Part shown: positions 60,901-64,000 of the stretch, in pieces
How the letters are laid out: each line of letters starts with the position of its first letter
Position numbering within the stretch: position 1 is the first letter of the stretch
Assembly: GCF_027596085.1 (NCBI RefSeq)
Contig: NC_072465.1
Location: 16,289,207 to 16,353,206, forward strand
Source: Anoplopoma fimbria
Taxonomy: Eukaryota > Chordata > Actinopteri > Perciformes > Anoplopomatidae
Length of the DNA stretch: 64,000 bases
Direction: 5' to 3'
Notes under the pieces: model-generated
The model's input: only the letters and a program-made list of their open reading frames with translations
Told to the model about the DNA's origin: nothing
The model's database searches: none
Translations under genes and position numbers: made by a program

Positions 60901-61469
60901 ACAAACACTCAAAGCAAAACAACAAATAAAATCTCCTCTTTTGTCTCTTACAGGACGAGAGGGCATCTTCTCCACACTGAAGCAGTCAGATATGTGTTTG
61001 GTCTGCATTGCTTTTGCCTCCTGGGTGTTAAAATCTTCTGATCCAGAAGCTGCTGATGCCTGGAAAGCAGGTATGAAACTACTTGCAATGATAATCTGGT
61101 GTTACAGTCACACATTTCAAACTTGATTAAAAACTAGTGTGTAGAATACCTAGATTTAAGGCCCCTGAAAACATCATCCTCATTCAGCTTCTTCCTGAAA
61201 GGTGATGTCACATATTTCTCTGCACCAATCAGACTTCAGCAAAATAACTAAGAATATTAAATGTTACAAAGAAAGACTTACATTTGAAACCATGTCCTCA
61301 GGGGCTTTAAGTGTTGAACATGAAGAGTACTTAATAGGCCGGTGAATTGACAACCAATTCTTCAAAGTGACCTTTTTTGAAATTCTGTTCAGCTCTGCTA
61401 GCAAATGTGAGTGCGCTGTCGGCCATCCAGTACCTGCGGCAGTATGTGAAGAAGAAGAATCCTTCTTAA
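57945..61469 (+). CDS. perm1: PERM1, PGC-1/ERR-induced muscle regulator (frame break)
   Basis: PERM1 in mammals is a striated-muscle protein induced by PGC-1alpha and ERR that supports mitochondrial and calcium-handling gene expression. Coding exons are 57945-60856, 60954-61070 and 61393-61469. The first 757-codon frame is acidic and Ser-rich, starts MDDLDHSMHIAEDDWSSFYE and has a basic cluster near residue 237 (KKKRRQKKTRKNN). Homology-like sequence resumes in the next frame from about 60170 with YYQIFFPEVFQYFF. The end (FSTLKQSDMCLVCIAFASWV, SSDPEAADAWKA, ALLANVSALSAIQYLRQYV) matches the PERM1 C-terminus by recall. Total coding length is 3,106 nt, one more than a multiple of three, so a single extra base lies near 60150-60190. 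Without it the protein would be about 1,034 residues. The linkage to C1orf159 also fits. Confidence 0.9.
61157..61311. repeat. Imperfect inverted repeat in the last PERM1 intron
   Basis: TTTAAGGCCCCTGAAAACAT near 61155-61175 pairs with TGTCCTCAGGGGCTTTAA near 61293-61311, leaving a loop of about 120 bases. It could be a small MITE remnant in intron 61071-61392. Confidence 0.4.
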
Positions 61470-63314
61470 GATGATCCCTGATACGTACACACAAGAGAGA
61501 AGAGAAGAGTCATTTCCAAAACATTTTCCCCTGGGTCCATCTGTAAAAATATATCTACTTTATACATATACATATATGTTGCAGTAATACTTCTTCTGTC
61601 GTAGTGTGTATGTATTGGTTTCCGAGTTACAGTGCAGAATGTAAAGGTAGAAGTTAGCAAACTTATGTTTGAAGTTATTTTCAGTCTGAAGCTAGTTTGA
61701 CATTTTTAGTTAAAGGAAGTTAGAGTCTGGTGATATTCTGTTTCTCACTGTTCATACAAGAGACACACCAACAACAAATTGATCTTTATAACTAGTATTG
61801 TCTGTTTAACCAAAGCCAACAGATGTAGCTTATACCATTGAGACCTCCATTGTTGTCTAAATACACTTCATTAGAATGAATATGGACGCTGTAGAGTCAG
61901 TCACACATTCACAGTCCTGCTTCTCTAAGTACTTACTAACAAATCAAGGTTGGAAAAATAATAATTCCCAACAAATGCACTTAAAGATTCAAGTTTTTAA
62001 TTTATTCTTCAAAAATGAGGGGGGGGATATTCCCTGTGCTAAAATGCTTATTTGCAATCAATATAATTAGAATGATAGTAAAAATAGAAGATACATTTTC
62101 AAACAAAAAAATATATAGATACATGTACATTCAGTATTTTTTTCAGCATAGGTAAAATGTACACATCACATTTGTAGGCAGACAACATAATAATAATTTA
62201 AAAAAAATACTCACCCAGACACACACACATCATCCTAATGGTTACATTTGCGAAAAATTACAGTGCCCAGTTATTTAAGGAAATTGTTGAGCTTTTTTTT
62301 TCTTATTTAATTGAATATATATAAGACCTAATATATAAATTGGCTTGGGGTTGAAAAACACAGACAAGAAAGATAAGTTGGAAAGTACTGAGGGGCGGAC
62401 AACACATATTGTTTTAGTCTTTTCATTGGACTTGTTAATAAGAAAAAATACAACTTATCACCAGCCATATTCTTTAAGTATGTGAACATTTTAAACTTTT
62501 AATAGCTTTGATTTATCAGTTCTGGATAAAGTGATGTTGATGTGGACCATTATGTAAGCACAGAAGCTCATACTTTTTTAACGCCTGCTGTTTGTGAATG
62601 TCATGGCTTTGTATGTCATCAAGCTAAGTTTTAATGGCAGCTTGTAGAGTTTTTCAGCAGATGCAAGGTGTTTGTGGGGCGTCTTTGTAGAGCATGACAA
62701 AGGGGATACAACCGTGTTGTTGAAAGGTATTGGTCTGATTTGTATATATGTTGTAAGAAGGTATGCTACTCAGTAGGTGAGTAGCATGAGCTGTGCATGA
62801 TAGGTATGCATCGCTTTTTGTCTTTCAACCCTTTGAAAACAAAGCTATGTCTACTTATGACCTGTCATTACAGGCTGCACCAGTTGAGAGCAGTTTAGAA
62901 TGTTTTTCCACTTTTAGACCATTCGATTTGAATAATTTCTGACAGGCCTGGAGCAGTAAAATTATACAGCAATAAACTACACAGAGCAGAATGTAACTGT
63001 GTAGGTTGGGAACCACTGGTCTAAAAAACTGTGTAGTTAAACAGCCAGCGAATCCGTCACATCCTGTGTGGATACAAAATGTAAGCTTGAAGAAAATCTA
63101 ATATATTTGTCTTTATACGTATCAGTAAAATAAAACTGACATATGCGTTAAATGTTGCTGTCTCAGATGCTTTTATGTATTACCTGAAAATGATTTGCTG
63201 CTGTCGCTGTCACATTTTGTGTGAATGCTCTTTGTCAGAAACTTCTCTTTTCAAACTAGACTGGAAACATATGATTTTACATATAGTTTTTTTGCAATAA
63301 GTAATATTTAATGC

Positions 63315-63320
63315 AATAAA
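63315..63320 (+). terminator. perm1: PERM1 polyadenylation signal (candidate)
   Basis: AATAAA in ATGCAATAAAGTCATG is a good-context signal, giving a 3' UTR of about 1.85 kb. An earlier candidate is at about 63129. The 61470-63300 interval shows no ORF with coding character. Confidence 0.4.
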
Positions 63321-63399
63321 GTCATGAATACATCACGCTCCTCTCTATCCAAATTGATGTGTGCAGGAAGAAGCAGCACTAACATGAACCTATACTGTC

Positions 63400-63720
63400 A
63401 TTTTCACACAGTATATACACATGCTGTTGCCAGTTTATTTAGTACACCTAGCTAAAGTGAATGCAGTTTAATACACTATATTACACAGATAGGTGTTCCT
63501 GTTATGTAGACCTTATTGATATTAACGGGGTGGACAAAATAACGGAAACACCTGTCAGAATAATGCAATTCAATTAAACAGCACCAGAAACAATATCCTC
63601 CAACATGACCATACAGTTGAATCAACTTCTCTCTAAAAAAGTACCAAAAAAAGAAATCATAACTTTCACTAAGGTAAAATGTGCCGTTGGACAGCATTAG
63701 TTTTAGCAAGGTGTACAGAA
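63400..63720. repeat. Teleost interspersed repeat (GGTGGACAAAATAACGGAAA type)
   Basis: The block contains CCAGTTTATTTAGTACACCT, GGGGTGGACAAAATAACGGA, AACACCTGTCAGAATAATGC and CAATATCCTCCAACATGACC. I recall this order as a common noncoding repeat in percomorph genomes. It has no ORF. The rest to 64000 is AT-rich with nothing else visible. Confidence 0.6.
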
Positions 63721-64000
63721 TAAATGGGTAATACCACAGGCTGTTTTTTCAGAGGAACTCCAAGTGCAAAGAGAATAAGGTGTCATTGCAGAAATATTTA
63801 TTGAAATAAATATGCAATGGATACACTTTCATATTATGTCACATAAATATTGAATTTAAAGGCCGTTCTTTATAAATTCTTCAAAATGCTTAAGATTTAG
63901 TCTCTTTCCAATTCATTAACTCTCATTACAACAATGCAAATACATTATTCTAATACAACTTTCTATCTGTAGCGACAGATCCTGGTCCAATTAATAATCA

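Overview
The window is teleost nuclear DNA, most likely from a percomorph. The evidence is short GT-AG introns, fish-type fast-muscle myosin sequence, and several interspersed repeat families typical of fish. Six host genes are nearly complete. Their exon chains were built by hand from splice sites, reading phase and recalled family sequence; no search or alignment was run.

Layout. 1-1750 (-): a 5'-truncated non-LTR retrotransposon that runs off the left edge. 1750-8530 (-): a decayed endogenous retrovirus with a 318-bp 5' LTR, primer-binding site, candidate splice donor, and frameshifted reverse transcriptase, RNase H and integrase. In the position of env it carries an ORF with two V-set-like immunoglobulin domains, which the non-LTR element interrupts. 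8581-9379 (+): a nearly identical partial copy of two P4HTM exons. 11.6-23.8 kb (+): a fast skeletal myosin heavy chain gene with about 39 coding exons; exon 27 lacks two bases. 26.5-32.0 kb (+): P4HTM. 32.4-40.3 kb (-): SLC26A6-like anion exchanger. 41.3-44.3 kb (+): KBTBD12. 45.4-48.5 kb (-): IHO1 (CCDC36). 50.3-56.0 kb (+): C1orf159 homologue. 57.1-63.3 kb (+): PERM1, with one extra base in its large exon.

Context. P4HTM, SLC26A6 and IHO1 are neighbours on human 3p21.31, while C1orf159 and PERM1 are neighbours on 1p36.33, so two ancestral blocks meet near 48-50 kb. Two genes are muscle genes (myosin heavy chain and PERM1), and the PERM1 promoter has a MEF2-like site abutting an E-box. The P4HTM copies at 8.6 and 27.8 kb are direct repeats enclosing the whole myosin gene, which suggests that a myosin-containing unit was tandemly duplicated.

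The most unusual object is the retroviral element whose env slot holds two related, intronless Ig domains. It looks like a captured host cell-surface cDNA.
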